Origin: Chrysogorgia sp. JL179-B06
Lineage: Eukaryota; Cnidaria; Anthozoa; Scleralcyonacea; Chrysogorgiidae
Direction: 5' to 3'
Length of the DNA: 64,000 bases
Assembly (NCBI GenBank): GCA_035772405.1
Contig: JAYKKM010000043.1
Coordinates: 3,082,501-3,146,500 of the forward strand
Positions 62,881 through 64,000 of the stretch are shown one piece after another (within the stretch, counting starts at the first letter, position 1; each line of letters opens with the position of its first letter). The notes under the pieces were generated by a model that worked only from the letters and a program-made list of their open reading frames with translations, was not told where the DNA came from and did no database searches. Both the position numbers and the translations under genes were made by a program.

Positions 62881-64000
62881 AAAAACCAAAAAACTCTGGT
62901 ACTCTGGTTGTAGAATAAGGTAGAAAAACAGCAGTGAGAGATCTTTTGAGGTTATTCTATTTTCCGTCAATTAAAATTGGTTACCCGGTTCCGCTTTTGT
63001 GATCTGTTAAACATCGAGTTTTCAGCCCTAGTTTTGCTAAAGTTATTTGAACAACGACCGCGTCGAAAGAAAGGCTGGTACTTAAGGTTTGTGATGTCAC
63101 ACCGGTATGAAACGGCGAGAAAATACTGTATATTTTGGTTTTATTTTTGTGAAGTTTAGAATACTGTTTACTCTTGAGTGAGTGATAAGTGACAAACCAA
63201 ATATCAAGCACTGCAAGTCTGGAATATTATGTTCAATAAACCCACTACCAGTATGACGTCATACTGGTAATAGTGCCATTCTTCTCAAAACGCGGTCGTG
63301 CAACCGAAGAAACTACTCAATATAAATCCTGCGCTAATGCGCTATATCATGAAATTCCTTTTTTTCTTCACTTTCACAAAGTTAGATGACATCGCTTTCG
63401 GAGGAAAATAGAACCTCAAAAGGTATTGTTGACCTTTAACACACCCTCGCACAATATCTGTCCACGGTGAAGTGAAGACGTATACTTAAATTTATATCAA
63501 AGTTGTTCTCCTATTTGTATCATCAATGCTATAACTGTTCAATCGTGTTCCTTCGCTTCTCATTTTCTGTTGTGCGCGGCAATTATATTTCATTAGTTAT
63601 ACATAATTTTACCAATGGCCAATTCACCACCGGCACCGAACATACTGATTATCGGCCATTTATTTGAAAGGCGAGTTAAAGTGCCCATGAAATTAACGAA
63701 AATTAAATTTGTTTTATTTGAAAGAACTTTTAAAATAATGAAGAATATTAATTTACAGCTCTTTCATATATTTCACTTGGACCTAGTTCTTGAGATATTT
63801 AGACTTATGTGATATTCAAATGAGATAACATGACGTCAAAAGGTTTGCAATACATTTTAACATATTGAAAAAGCGTGTATATCTTTAAGATTATTAAAAG
63901 AAATCACTTCAAACTTTGCATGTAGATACAGATCACTAAACTGAAGAACATCGTTCAAGTTTTAATGTTGCAATAGTAATAGTATAGTTCCCTGCAGACA
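62881..64000. other. Intergenic stretch, nothing recognised
   Basis: ACTACCAGTATGACGTCATACTGGTAATAG at about 63243 is a short palindrome. Small open frames (60-76 codons) have no recognisable domains. Confidence 0.4.

Overview
This is an AT-rich window from an animal nuclear genome. It holds spliced exons with GT-AG introns, a PHD/APE/RT non-LTR retrotransposon, BEL/Pao and Penelope-like retroelements, a tRNA-derived SINE, many MITE-like palindromes and long (TA)n tracts. I saw no bacterial operons, CRISPR arrays or prophage. The mix of TE families suggests a marine invertebrate, most probably an anthozoan cnidarian; that assignment is an inference from repeat content.

Host gene. The best-supported single-copy gene is a small-conductance Ca2+-activated K+ channel (SK/KCNN-like) on the minus strand, running from about 57.57 kb down to about 15.0 kb. 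Exon 1 (57573-56677) encodes the N-terminus and S1-S5. Exon 2 (26522-26321) encodes the pore helix, TLGYGD filter and S6. Exon 3 (21409-21221) encodes the calmodulin-binding, IQ-like segment. A candidate last exon (15369-15004) encodes a Ser/Pro-rich linker and a coiled coil. Reading phases match at the exon 1/2 and exon 2/3 junctions. Intron 1 is about 30 kb and is packed with transposons.

Layout. 0-1.2 kb is mostly featureless. 1.2-5.7 kb holds a MITE split by an apparently intact CR1-like LINE with a 2A-like peptide. 5.8-7.6 kb holds MITE-like and ACTCC/GGAGT repeats. 7.9-10.8 kb is a deleted tyrosine-recombinase-type retroelement recognised by split direct repeats (A1...B1-A2-B2), with a zinc-knuckle gag and an apparent intron. 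12-20 kb holds several palindromic MITEs, a foldback locus and a RecQ-like helicase fragment. 20.7-25.7 kb holds RT fragments, a SINE pair and channel exon 3. 26-30.5 kb holds channel exon 2, a hAT pseudogene and a PLE fragment. 30.9-36.4 kb is an internally deleted two-gene DNA transposon (THAP transposase plus SWIM/YqaJ nuclease, ISL2EU-like) with about 1.6 kb inverted arms that encode the same N-terminus for both genes. 36.5-46.1 kb is a giant palindrome of four Penelope-like copies. 46.15-53.2 kb is a BEL/Pao element with 271-bp LTRs, inserted in the (TA)n tail of a Penelope copy. 57.6-64 kb is mainly non-coding with a foldback locus and a MITE.

Two patterns cut across the window. (TA)n tracts border or host three unrelated transposon types. 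A telomere-like CCTAACCC module sits between inverted copies of local sequence at four loci. Near-identical repeat copies differ mainly by one-base length changes in homopolymers, so long-read consensus error is a serious alternative explanation for several broken frames.
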